Part shown: in pieces, positions 7,671-15,344 of the stretch
How the letters are laid out: each line of letters opens with the position of its first letter
Position numbering within the stretch: the stretch's first letter is position 1
From: an uncultured Dialister sp.
Lineage (GTDB): Bacteria > Bacillota > Negativicutes > Veillonellales > Dialisteraceae
Length of the DNA: 28,214 bases
NCBI RefSeq assembly: GCF_900538805.1
Contig: NZ_UPZP01000019.1
Span: 1-28,214 of the forward strand
Reading direction: 5' to 3'
The notes under the pieces: model-generated
Seen by the model: the letters and a program-made list of their open reading frames with translations, nothing else
Databases searched by the model: none
What the model was told of the DNA's origin: nothing
Position numbers and translations under genes: made by a program

Positions 7671-7708
7671 GAAAAAGACCCTGCTCATCATGAGTAGGGC
7701 TTTTTTTA
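7671..7708 (-). terminator. Intrinsic terminator of the rpn transcription unit
   Basis: A hairpin pairs CCCT-CTCAT with ATGAG-AGGG, flanked by five or more A on one side and seven T on the other. It starts 11 bases after the stop of the leftward rpn C-terminal cassette and also reads as a terminator on the plus strand. Confidence 0.8.
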
Positions 7709-7719
7709 TTGACAGAAAA

Positions 7720-7947
7720 TTACCGGCTCACAGCCATACGGATTTCATCTCTTAACTCTTTCGGTATTCTGAGAGCATCCATGGCCTTGTCCGAACTCCA
7801 GCCGGTAGATATCATCAGATTTCTGACATCCTCAATCAATCTCTGCCTTGTTACGGATTCCGTTACTTCAGCGGTTACTCTCTCAGTTACTCTCTCAGTC
7901 ACTCTCTCGGTTACTCTATCTACAATACCTTCACTCAGGTTGCACAT
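7720..7947 (-). CDS. Free-standing Rpn C-terminal module (orphan RpnS-like antitoxin candidate)
   Basis: This 75-codon frame copies the C-terminal part of the upstream rpn gene. It starts MCNLSEGIVDRVTERVTE, has six four-residue units (RVTE x3, RVTA, EVTE, SVTR), then a divergent helical tail (RLIEDVRNLMIST...MDALRIPKELRDEIRMAVSR). The upstream gene has the parallel tail RNVMVNLRLDINQAMDALNVPTEMRADVRKALGK. The ATG at 7947 keeps the start context of the internal site in the long gene: GGAG, nine bases, then ATG. A longer in-frame start at 7989 only adds sequence overlapping the long gene. It begins 16 bases after the upstream stop and ends at a terminator. By analogy with E. coli RpnS it could inhibit the nuclease; that is inference. 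Confidence 0.65.
   Translation of the reverse strand: MCNLSEGIVDRVTERVTERVTERVTAEVTESVTRQRLIEDVRNLMISTGWSSDKAMDALRIPKELRDEIRMAVSR
7850..7918. repeat. 12-bp coding repeats in the orphan cassette
   Basis: About six degenerate 12-base units (plus-strand form CTCTCAGTTACT) encode RVTE-type tetrapeptides. Because the unit is a multiple of three, gain or loss of units keeps the frame. Confidence 0.75.
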
Positions 7948-7963
7948 GGTGTTCAACTCCAGC

Positions 7964-8263
7964 CTATTTTCCAAGGGCTTTACGGACATCAGCCCTCATT
8001 TCCGTGGGGACGTTCAGCGCATCCATGGCCTGGTTGATATCCAGCCTCAAATTGACCATCACATTTCTTACATCTTCAATTGTTTTCTGCCTTGTTACGG
8101 ATTTGGTTACGGATTTGGTTACGGAGTCAGTTACGGATTTGGTTACGGATTTGGTTACGGAGTCAGTTACGGATTTGGTTACGGATTTAGTGACAGAATC
8201 GGTTACGGATTTAGTCACTCTTTCAGTTACTCTATCTACAATACCTTCACTCAAGTTGCACAT
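7964..8263 (-). CDS. Predicted internal product RpnS (C-terminal 99 residues of the rpn gene)
   Basis: Inside the rpn gene and in the same frame, an ATG at 8263 (MCNLSEGIVD) is preceded by AGAGGAG at 8273-8279 with nine bases of spacing. This is the only strong internal ribosome binding site I found in the gene. It sits exactly at the boundary between nuclease and repeat-containing C-terminal domain. The product would be 99 residues: a short helix, 12 tetrapeptide units and the tail. E. coli Rpn loci make such a product as an antitoxin that binds the full-length nuclease. Separate translation here is predicted, not shown. Confidence 0.6.
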   Translation of the reverse strand: MCNLSEGIVDRVTERVTKSVTDSVTKSVTKSVTDSVTKSVTKSVTDSVTKSVTKSVTRQKTIEDVRNVMVNLRLDINQAMDALNVPTEMRADVRKALGK

Positions 8264-9034
8264 GGTGTTCAACTCCTCTCTTTGTTCTTCGGTCAGATGA
8301 ATGTTGTATCTTTCCTTCAATATTTCATTTCTTTCGTCGCCGGACATATTTTCTTTCCGGAATAGAAGCTGCAATAGCCCGATGAGGCGGTTTCTTACTT
8401 TTTCATCGCTCAGGTAAATCATGACCACATTCAGCAGGTCGTAGGATTTTTGATTGGCTTTGTACCGGTGAAGGAGATGCTCTTCTTTCATGCGGTAGCG
8501 GTTGATGGCGCTTTGGCCGTTGGGGGAATCCATACAGATGAAAATGCTGTAGACTTTCTTGATGTTGTTATAGTCGGATCCCTCAAATTCCCGTTTCTTT
8601 TGGCTGGACATGATGCGGCTCACATAGTACAGCGCCCGCTTCAGAATGTCGTAACCAAGGGTGGAGGCTTTCTGTGTTTTCTGGGCTTCCACGTTAATGA
8701 TAAGGGTGATAAGGTCACCGGATTCCGGGGCTTTGGCGTGGAAAAGAATGTCAAAAGTGACCCAGCCTTCGGTGGGGCTCGATTCCTCATTCCGGTCGCC
8801 TTGAATCTTTTTAGTGACGGCATTGGTTTTGTCCTGGTTCAATGGAATCCGGCTGACTTCCGGTGTTCCTTCAATGTAGACATTGGCAATATCTTCTATG
8901 GAAGAATCCTTGAATTCGGAAACCGTGCTTTTCAGAATGTGGGCCAGTATGGATTTGTCGGAAAGAATATTCTTGGCGCTCTGGTCATATCGGGGCTCGC
9001 CGTAGCCCATGAGCCTGTCTTCTGCAGTGTCCAT
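7964..9034 (-). CDS. Rpn-family PD-(D/E)XK recombination-promoting nuclease / putative transposase
   Basis: This 356-residue protein belongs to the Rpn/YhgA-like PD-(D/E)XK group. Core residues are visible: Asp95 in WVTFDILFHA and Glu116-x-Gln118 in LIINVEAQKT, followed by the helical segment GYDILKRALYYVSRIM. After a linker (KENMSGDERNEILKERYNIHLTEEQ) comes a C-terminal module from Met258 with 12 four-residue units of the form RVTE/SVTK/SVTD, then a short helical tail. Rpn proteins are DNA endonucleases; in E. coli some are antiphage toxins held in check by their separately made C-terminal domain. I chose the ATG at 9034, preceded by AGGAGG; GTG codons at 9046 and 9043 are too close to that site. 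The gene sits alone between repeats, with no transposase or phage gene nearby. Confidence 0.85.
   Translation of the reverse strand: MDTAEDRLMGYGEPRYDQSAKNILSDKSILAHILKSTVSEFKDSSIEDIANVYIEGTPEVSRIPLNQDKTNAVTKKIQGDRNEESSPTEGWVTFDILFHAKAPESGDLITLIINVEAQKTQKASTLGYDILKRALYYVSRIMSSQKKREFEGSDYNNIKKVYSIFICMDSPNGQSAINRYRMKEEHLLHRYKANQKSYDLLNVVMIYLSDEKVRNRLIGLLQLLFRKENMSGDERNEILKERYNIHLTEEQREELNTMCNLSEGIVDRVTERVTKSVTDSVTKSVTKSVTDSVTKSVTKSVTDSVTKSVTKSVTRQKTIEDVRNVMVNLRLDINQAMDALNVPTEMRADVRKALGK
8093..8236. repeat. 12-bp tandem coding repeats in the rpn gene
   Basis: Twelve 12-base units (plus-strand form GTTACGGATTTG) encode VTKS/VTDS tetrapeptides. A 36-base higher-order period (K, K, D) is nearly identical between copies, which suggests recent expansion. 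Length change would alter the helix by four residues at a time and never shift the frame. Confidence 0.88.
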
Positions 9035-9127
9035 TTTCCACACCACCTCCTTCTATATTTATTTTATCATAGTTTGAAAAGTCTGTTTTTCAGAAGAGCT
9101 TTCTTCCCGACAGGTCATTCTGGGTCG

Positions 9128-9185
9128 GTCAGCCGACAATAGGAAGGCCCTTTTATGGGCAGGCTAAGGGCCAACTTCGGCTGAC
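9128..9185. repeat. Two-tier hairpin upstream of rpn
   Basis: GTCAGCCGA (9128-9136) pairs with TCGGCTGAC (9177-9185), and inside it GGCCCTT (9146-9152) pairs with AAGGGCC (9166-9172). A smaller palindrome (GGAGGTCCT...AGGACTTCC) follows. There is no T-run, so it is not an obvious terminator. It is the start of the noncoding stretch between rpn and the 214-bp repeats. Confidence 0.6.
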
Positions 9186-9274
9186 TTGGAGGTCCTATGC
9201 AGGACTTCCACACAGTGAAGAATCTTGGCACATGGAGCAAGTTGTATCAATGGTGGTAAATACCAGAGATGGGG

Positions 9275-10054
9275 GAGATTCCTCCACTTTGCTTTGCTGC
9301 GGTCGAAATGACAGTAGGGCAGGTAGCACTGGTATCATCCGCTTCCTTTCGGAATGACTATAAGCTGCCTGCCGCTGTGTCATCTCGAGCGGAGATACAT
9401 GTCGGTATGGGAGTGGTGTGTCGTGATTCTATTGAAACTCAGAGTGGAGAGATCTCCGGCCACAATGAGGGCTGTACCATTACGGTGTGAGATTTCTCCA
9501 CTCCACGTTGCTCCGGTCGAAATGACAGTGGGGCGGGTGTGGTCAGTGTCATTGCGGCAAGTGCTATTGAGGCGTGAGATTTCTCCACTTCGCTTCGCTG
9601 CGGTCGAAATGACAGTGGGGCAGGCAGCACGGGTATCATCCGCTTCCCTTCGGAATGAATATAAGCTGCCCTCTGCTGTGTCATCTCGAGCGGAGGGACA
9701 TGTCGGTATGGGAGTGGTGTGTCGTGATTCTATTGAAACTCAGAGTCGAGAGATCTCCGGCCGCAATGCATCCTATACCATTGAGGCGTGAGATTTTGGT
9801 ACCCCGCTTCGCTGCGGTCGAAATGACAGTGGGGAGGGAAGCACCGGCGTCATTCGTTTCCTTTTGGAATGACTGCAAGCTGCCCTCTGCTGTGTCATCT
9901 CGAGCGGAGGTACATGTCGGTATGGGAAGTGATGTGTCGTGATTCTATTGAAACTCAGAGCCCCGAGATTTCCGGCCATAATGCGTCCGGTACCATTTGG
10001 GAGTGAGATTTTACTACTCCGCTTCGCTGCGGTCGAAATGATAGAAAAAATGCC
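9275..10054. repeat. 214-bp tandem repeat block carrying REP-like inverted motifs
   Basis: Units begin with GAGATT at 9275, 9489 (an 87-bp partial), 9576, 9790 and 10005 (partial); full units are 214-215 bp. Each contains a CGCTTCGCTGCGGTCGAAATGACA motif and, further on, its inverted relative TGTCATCTCGAGCGGAG, plus CTTTCGGAATGA and GTGTGTCGTGATTCTATTG blocks. Motifs of this type (a GTCATTTCGA core next to a GC-rich palindrome) occur as dispersed intergenic repeats in many bacteria. Frames across the block (for example 9354-9791) are by-products of the repeat and are not called as genes. Confidence 0.85.
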
Positions 10055-10135
10055 AATAAAAAACACCACAAGGAAACCCGGTGTCCAGTCTGCCCAATGA
10101 GTTCTGTGTCTGCATGGTCTACGGCCGCTGCTGTA

Positions 10136-10304
10136 CCTGGGGAAGCTATGATTTTATTGCAGATTTTGATTTCATAAGAATTTTTATGGCATACTGCGTC
10201 GTAGAATTCCTTAAATAGGTTACTATTTTCGTCATTCTACTCCTTGTATGCCATAAAAATTCCAGAATAAAATCAAAAAGCAATAAAATCACAGCTTCCC
10301 CAGG
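10136..10304. repeat. Hairpin element B (59-bp inverted arms) at the right of the island
   Basis: The left arm (10136-10194, starting CCTGGGGAAGCT) and right arm (10246-10304) pair along 59 bases with few mismatches. Inside, GTAGAAT (10201-10207) pairs with ATTCTAC (10234-10240), and the centre holds AATAG-N4-CTATT. It abuts the right direct repeat, as element A abuts the left copy. The central segment aligns with that of element A only when one of the two is reversed. Confidence 0.8.
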
Positions 10305-10549
10305 GCATGAGTCTCCAGTCATTTCTGCAGGATTTGGACTGCATTTCCGGATTTCACTGTGATTTTTTTGTTTCCTTTTGCCTGATCAGGTGGGGGAGTG
10401 AAAGAGGTTAACCCATGGATTTTCAGCTCTTCATAGATACATCCCTATGGTCATCTTGGAAAAATATGATGGGCTTCTTTCCATTCCTCAGGTCTGTCCT
10501 ATCCCTCTACTATAACTATATAAATAGCAAAAATCGCTTTTATGTGAAC
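10294..10549. repeat. Right copy of the direct repeat flanking the island
   Basis: Same orientation as 7387-7643, start-to-start distance 2907 bp. The copy is about 256 bp and differs by scattered substitutions and a few short indels. Its first bases coincide with the outer end of hairpin element B. The 63-codon plus-strand frame at 10415-10606 inside and beyond it has no partner in the other copy. Confidence 0.85.
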
Positions 10550-10628
10550 ATCGCTGCAAGAGATTTTCTTAAGAGGTTTCTTTATCATGCTAAAAATTGT
10601 CAATAATGAGCCGTATGGTTCTTGATTT

Positions 10629-11612
10629 TCATGATTGGAATTTTATCATAGAGCTTTTTAGGCTATTATAGTTATTCAAAATAAGAGTTGATGCAGATAT
10701 GCAAATGATTTTCATTAAAAATATGATTTCGTTGGCATGGCTGCCATGAATGAAGACTTCCCAAGGGAATAAATTCAACTCTAACGTGTGAAAACATAAA
10801 AACTTTAATGAGTTCTTCCCTACAAATCGAACAGGAGGTGAAATAAAAGGAATTTTATTAACAATATGCGATAGATTGAGAATGACTACAACGGCAGATA
10901 AACTGAATAAGAAATCCCATACCCCATATCTGAAATAATTGCGTACTAAATCCAACCAGCCGAATCCAAAGGAAATCCCTGATAACCAAATCATGGAGCA
11001 AAATAACAGTACAGGTGGATTTATTAATTTAGATAATAGTTTTTTCTCCCTGATAACAAACCCAATGTATAAGTATAGAGTGGCAGCCATACCAGCCTGT
11101 ATGCTAAGAGGGAGCCATAGTTCTCTTGTAGAATATCCTAAAATAAACAGTCCGATTGCCGGAATGATAGGATATTTGAATTTCAGGCAGAAGTGCAGGA
11201 ACAAAAATGCCCAGAACAGGGCTAAAAGAAACCATACAGCACCAATTAGGGGCAGATGTAAACCAAGAATAAGATGGCTTAGACCGGAACCATAAATTCC
11301 CGCTGTTATCCAGTATACAAAGGCCGTACTGATTTCTATGTTCTGCAGGTTATATTTTATGCATCCCAAGATTATCACAGCAAAGCAGGTATATAGATAT
11401 GGCCTAATCAGACTGTTGGATTTTGCTTTTAGAAGTTCTGCAAATGGTTTATCAATGTAGAGAATCCCACTTATGACAAAAAACAGAGGCATGTGCCAGG
11501 AATATATCAGTCTCATGGTCAAATCGGGGATATTAAAATGGCCTATAATTACAGCAATGATACCAATGCCTTTGGCAGTATCAATCCAATCAATTCGTTT
11601 ACCTTGGCTCAT
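10629..11612 (-). CDS. Acyltransferase-3 family membrane protein
   Basis: The 327-residue protein has about ten predicted membrane segments and the acyltransferase-3 signature near its N-terminus (RIDWIDTAKGIGIIAVIIGHF, with the conserved His, then HMPLFFVISGIL). Members O-acetylate or otherwise acylate surface sugars such as lipopolysaccharide, capsule or teichoic acids. It is the first of four AT-rich glycan-type genes and lies just past the right end of the repeat-bounded island. A GGAAGAGGG lies about 11 bases before the ATG. The natural substrate cannot be told from sequence. Confidence 0.85.
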   Translation of the reverse strand: MSQGKRIDWIDTAKGIGIIAVIIGHFNIPDLTMRLIYSWHMPLFFVISGILYIDKPFAELLKAKSNSLIRPYLYTCFAVIILGCIKYNLQNIEISTAFVYWITAGIYGSGLSHLILGLHLPLIGAVWFLLALFWAFLFLHFCLKFKYPIIPAIGLFILGYSTRELWLPLSIQAGMAATLYLYIGFVIREKKLLSKLINPPVLLFCSMIWLSGISFGFGWLDLVRNYFRYGVWDFLFSLSAVVVILNLSHIVNKIPFISPPVRFVGKNSLKFLCFHTLELNLFPWEVFIHGSHANEIIFLMKIICISASTLILNNYNSLKSSMIKFQS

Positions 11613-11770
11613 ACTTGCAGGAACCCTCTTCCATAGGATTTTCCGGATATTACTATTTCAGAAGAGAATACTCTTCATCATATCCCAATACAGCAGATGC
11701 TTAGCCGGTGGTATCCCCGTTTACGCATTTATTCTCTGCTTTAGAAACGTTGATTAAACTGGATTTTTCC

Positions 11771-11776
11771 ATTATA
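11771..11776 (-). promoter_or_regulatory. Candidate -10 box for the acyltransferase gene
   Basis: The minus strand reads TATAAT with a weak -35 (TTCAAC, 17-base spacer). It would give a leader of about 150 bases before the ATG at 11612. The rest of the gap 11613-11914 shows no gene. Confidence 0.3.
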
Positions 11777-11914
11777 AAGCATTCAAGGGGGTTGTTGAAA
11801 GAGTTCTTTTCAAACTGAGTACTATATTTAGTATAGAGGGGGCTTTCTCTTTGTCAACGTGAAGGCCGCATCTGAAATTTTTTTGAAAAACTTTCTTTAT
11901 CAAGCTAAAGAAGC

Positions 11915-11937
11915 CTGCTGCCGATACGTGGCAGCAG
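11915..11937 (-). terminator. Terminator after the GT-C-like gene
   Basis: CTGCTGCC pairs with GGCAGCAG around a 7-base loop. On the minus strand it follows the stop at 11970 and is trailed by CTTCTTT; on the plus strand it is trailed by ATTTTTGT. Confidence 0.65.
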
Positions 11938-11969
11938 ATTTTTGTGTTAAAAACCGGAAATTTGGGGTA

Positions 11970-13649
11970 TTACTCCGGCTGATATTTATAGACCCGATAT
12001 TTTTTACTTAGATTCTTTCGCTCTTTTTCACTGATAGAATCATCAGTGTCGGAGTCCCAAAGAAGAATGTAATCCTTATCGTTTTTCAGATAGGCATAGA
12101 GCGGGTCATTGGTGGTGGTGAGCAGGTGGGTGAAGTGATAACGTTTCATGAAGTCATGGTAATCAAGAGCACCGGATATCAAATTTACATATTCGGAAAA
12201 TACATCTTTTTTATGATTTAATTTGGGAAGGAAAACTTCAGCTCTGGTATCCATGTAGCAGGGAAGCCCATGAAATTCGGCGTAAGGGCCCTCATCATAA
12301 CCTGTCCAAAGGTAGACTGGTTTGCCAGCGCTGTCCTGCTGTATGATGTCTATACTTTTTTGTAAGGCAGGATTTACGAAGGGAGTATTGAAGTATAGAT
12401 AAAATAATGGTACCAAAAGAAGCATCACCAGAGAGGAAAATAAATTGCGAGCGTTGCTTTTTAAACTTTCTGGAGTATGTCTCTGCTTAAACATAATATA
12501 TCCACAGGCTATGGATAATAAAAAGATAAGGAATATGATAGTGCACAGGGGTATAAGTCTTTCGGAAGGAATTGTGTTTTTGAGAAAAATGCAAAATACA
12601 CCTATAATGGCGGCAATGTGCATAAGTACCATCATCGGCCAGGTGTGCTTCCATGAAGTCACTGCTTGTGATTTTCTTCTGAAAGAATGTAGATGAAGAA
12701 TATAGGCCAGTGGAAATATGCCGGCAATTAAGAAAAGGAAAATGCTGCGGATGGCAAGAAATGACATAAATGATGTACCGGCAAAGAGGAGTATACAGTG
12801 GAGAGGGAGCGGATTGCGGGCGTATATTACGATAAGAATAAGGATAATAGGCAGAATGATAGAGGCATAAGAATTAGGGCCTATTGATAAAGGATGCATT
12901 TCTGTAACGAGAGAGTTAATTCCTTCATAGCCGTAGGAGTGGAATGCGTAGGTCATAGCTTCTATGCCGTAGGGATTGATGAATCCTGCAATCAGGATGG
13001 GCAACCAGAGGAGGGCTGTATATTTCCATTTCCAAAGGAAACTATGCCGGAACCAGGGAATCCTGGCGCCAAAGATGGATTCAGCCGCATAGGGGAGAAT
13101 AAAAACAGAAAGCATGGGCCACATGGCTGCGTGAATATTGATGAGCAGAAGTGAAAAAATAAAAAACAGACCATAGATTATCAGTGGTGGTCGTTCTCTA
13201 TTTTTTAAATATTCTAGGACGTAGATTTCAATGAGGAAAATAAGACCGGATATGACCTGTGGCCTCTGGCAGAAATAAAATGACAGGAGTACGGTGGCAC
13301 CTGCAGTAATCGTTCGAGACACAGCTGTGTCGTGATTGTCCACTAACTGGAGCAGTTTGTAGAAAATAAAGATAAATATAGCACCGGTAATCCAGTTGAA
13401 AAGGAGCATGCCCTGCATCTGTCCGATTTCATAAATCTTCCAAAGCCCCAGCGCAAAGAGCCACTGCTGCATGACGAAATGAAATCCTTCGTGAATAGTA
13501 AAAGGCTCGGTATGAGGGATTCCGTAGTTTTCTACATATCGTCCGGAGTTTAGGAGAAACCATCCGTCATTATCAAAGCGTGTGGTGAATAATAGAAGAA
13601 TGGAAGCAATGAGGAGGATAAATAGAATGGATGAAATCTTATTTTTCAT
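11970..13649 (-). CDS. Polytopic membrane protein, GT-C glycosyltransferase-like
   Basis: The 559-residue protein has a long N-terminal region with about ten to twelve membrane segments and a soluble C-terminal region (from about residue 430). The first periplasmic loop reads RFDNDGWFLLNSGRYV...IPHTEPFTIHEG...MQQWLF, which fits the acidic-residue plus G-x-Y/I and P-x-x-E/D-x-F pattern of uncharacterised GT-C-type polyprenyl-linked sugar transferases. The ATG follows GGAGGAG by eight bases, and the start overlaps the end of the FAD oxidoreductase gene by 11 bases, so the two are an operon. The likely role is envelope glycan synthesis, but no family is firmly assigned. Confidence 0.7.
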   Translation of the reverse strand: MKNKISSILFILLIASILLLFTTRFDNDGWFLLNSGRYVENYGIPHTEPFTIHEGFHFVMQQWLFALGLWKIYEIGQMQGMLLFNWITGAIFIFIFYKLLQLVDNHDTAVSRTITAGATVLLSFYFCQRPQVISGLIFLIEIYVLEYLKNRERPPLIIYGLFFIFSLLLINIHAAMWPMLSVFILPYAAESIFGARIPWFRHSFLWKWKYTALLWLPILIAGFINPYGIEAMTYAFHSYGYEGINSLVTEMHPLSIGPNSYASIILPIILILIVIYARNPLPLHCILLFAGTSFMSFLAIRSIFLFLIAGIFPLAYILHLHSFRRKSQAVTSWKHTWPMMVLMHIAAIIGVFCIFLKNTIPSERLIPLCTIIFLIFLLSIACGYIMFKQRHTPESLKSNARNLFSSLVMLLLVPLFYLYFNTPFVNPALQKSIDIIQQDSAGKPVYLWTGYDEGPYAEFHGLPCYMDTRAEVFLPKLNHKKDVFSEYVNLISGALDYHDFMKRYHFTHLLTTTNDPLYAYLKNDKDYILLWDSDTDDSISEKERKNLSKKYRVYKYQPE

Positions 13650-15222
13650 GGCTCTTCTCCTCCTCTGTGTTGATTTCCTGGTAATCGGTTTCCGTATTCA
13701 CTTTCCATAGAGACGTTTTGTCGGTTCTGTTTTTATCGATTAACTTGACTGCTTCCATGGCGGTGAGCATGGAATGGTCCATGTTGTTATAGCGGTGCTG
13801 GCCATTCCGTCCAATGCAGTACAAGTTGGGAATGGTGTCCAGCTCCTTCTGCAGAAGTGGAAATTCTTTATAACTGCCGTAGTAGGCAGGATAGGCTTTC
13901 TGCATCCGTACCACATGACCTTCCTTCACAGCGCCAGGTCGGATGACGTGGATTTTCTGCAGCTCCTTTTCTGCAAAGGCAAGGAAAGCGGAGTCATCCA
14001 TAGACCAGAGACTGTCTCCTTCCTGGCAGAAATATTCAAGGCCGATCCAGACGGTATGCATGGGGTCTTTCACCAGGTAGGGAGACCAGTTGTTGAAGAC
14101 CTGGAGACGGCCGATTTTGACTTCCGGCTCCTGAATGTAAATCCAGCAGTCTGGAATGATATGGTTCAATGTTTTATGATGAGTATGATTTTCCAGCTCC
14201 AAACGGTCCACTAAGAGGCCGGCGGTCATGAAATCACGGTAGGGAAGGGCTTCGGCAGTCTGCTTTGCCTCTTTACGAATCCAGCCATCAGGCAGGGCCT
14301 GTACCAGGTCTTTGACCGGCATGCTGGAAAGAACGTAGTCCGCCTTGATTTCCTGAATCTTTCCTGCCCTGTCTTTATACAGTACGCAGGTGAGATTTTT
14401 ATCATCAGTTCCTTTAAATCCCATGGTTTCCGCATTCATGCGGATTTCTCCGCCCAGACGGAGCACCTCATCCCGAAGGCATTCATAGAACTCACCGGGA
14501 CCGTACTTGGGGTAGGAGAAACGTTCGATGAGGGAAGTCTGTACTTCTTTGGGCTGCAGGTGGAAGACCCGCTGGAAGAAATCCTTCAGTACGGCGCCGA
14601 TGGAAATCCCCTTGATACGCTGGCTGCCCCAGTCGGCGGACAGGTTCTTCGGCGATTTTCCCCACACTTTCTCCGTGTAGCCTTCAAAGAATGTCTGGTA
14701 CAGCTTTTTTCCGAACCGGTTAATCATGAAGTCTTCCAGTGTGACTTCTTTCCTCTTGTGGAAACAGGAATGAAGGTAGGAGAAGCCCATGCCGGTCATG
14801 CGGAAAAGGCCCAGATTCTTTATGGTGGTGGGATTTAAAGAAACGGGGTAGTCGAAAAACTTATGAAGATAAAGGATGCGGGACACCCGCTGGCGGTTCA
14901 GGAAGACAGCATCCTCTTTTTCAGGGTCCGCTCCGGCAGGATCCAGCTCACATTCCCGCTGAAGGATATGGTCATCCATGGCAGGGGCAGAGGCTCTGGG
15001 CATGATGGTGTCCCAGAGATTCTGCACCTCATGGCTTTTGGTGAAGAAGCGGTGACCGCCGATATCCATGCGATTGCCGGAAAAGTTAACGGTTCTGGAA
15101 AGACCGCCCACCATGCTGTCCTTTTCCAGAATCACGGGATGAATGTCTGTATGCTTCAAAAATTCATAAGCCGCCGTCAGTCCTGCAGGGCCGGCGCCGA
15201 TAATCACAGCAGTTTTAGTCAT
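13639..15222 (-). CDS. NAD(P)/FAD-dependent oxidoreductase, amine-oxidase / UGM-like
   Basis: The 527-residue flavoprotein begins with a Rossmann dinucleotide site (AVIIGAGPAGLTAAYEFL, Gly9-x-Gly11-x-x-Gly14), an acidic ribose-binding residue (Glu33) and the GGLSRT motif of amine-oxidase-type enzymes. The C-terminal FAD segment is IGRNGQHRYNNMDHSMLTAMEAV. This group includes UDP-galactopyranose mutase relatives and is common in polysaccharide clusters. The reaction here is unknown. AGGAAGG lies eight bases before the ATG. It overlaps the GT-C-like gene and diverges from the DUF6056-like gene. Confidence 0.83.
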   Translation of the reverse strand: MTKTAVIIGAGPAGLTAAYEFLKHTDIHPVILEKDSMVGGLSRTVNFSGNRMDIGGHRFFTKSHEVQNLWDTIMPRASAPAMDDHILQRECELDPAGADPEKEDAVFLNRQRVSRILYLHKFFDYPVSLNPTTIKNLGLFRMTGMGFSYLHSCFHKRKEVTLEDFMINRFGKKLYQTFFEGYTEKVWGKSPKNLSADWGSQRIKGISIGAVLKDFFQRVFHLQPKEVQTSLIERFSYPKYGPGEFYECLRDEVLRLGGEIRMNAETMGFKGTDDKNLTCVLYKDRAGKIQEIKADYVLSSMPVKDLVQALPDGWIRKEAKQTAEALPYRDFMTAGLLVDRLELENHTHHKTLNHIIPDCWIYIQEPEVKIGRLQVFNNWSPYLVKDPMHTVWIGLEYFCQEGDSLWSMDDSAFLAFAEKELQKIHVIRPGAVKEGHVVRMQKAYPAYYGSYKEFPLLQKELDTIPNLYCIGRNGQHRYNNMDHSMLTAMEAVKLIDKNRTDKTSLWKVNTETDYQEINTEEEKSHEK

Positions 15223-15344
15223 TGAAATAGCCTTCCTGTTTTATTTTTTGAAAAATTCCGTATAAACCTATTATAATATATACATCTATTTTTTAGAATG
15301 ATGGTTTTATAACAATAAAATGTAAATAAAGTAAGGAGATTGTC

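Noticed and set aside
7503..7691. A 62-codon minus-strand frame with an AHHIFPR peptide that recalls HNH nucleases
   Set aside because: It would start inside the rpn terminator, is too short for an HNH domain, and the same frame has stop codons in the right direct repeat.
9354..9942. Overlapping frames across the 214-bp repeats on both strands
   Set aside because: They follow the repeat period and encode repetitive peptides with no ribosome binding sites.
9275..10054. Possible CRISPR array
   Set aside because: The whole 214-bp unit is repeated; there are no short direct repeats with unique spacers and no cas genes.
10415..10606. 63-codon plus-strand frame past the right direct repeat
   Set aside because: The frame is not kept in the left repeat copy and no ribosome binding site precedes it.
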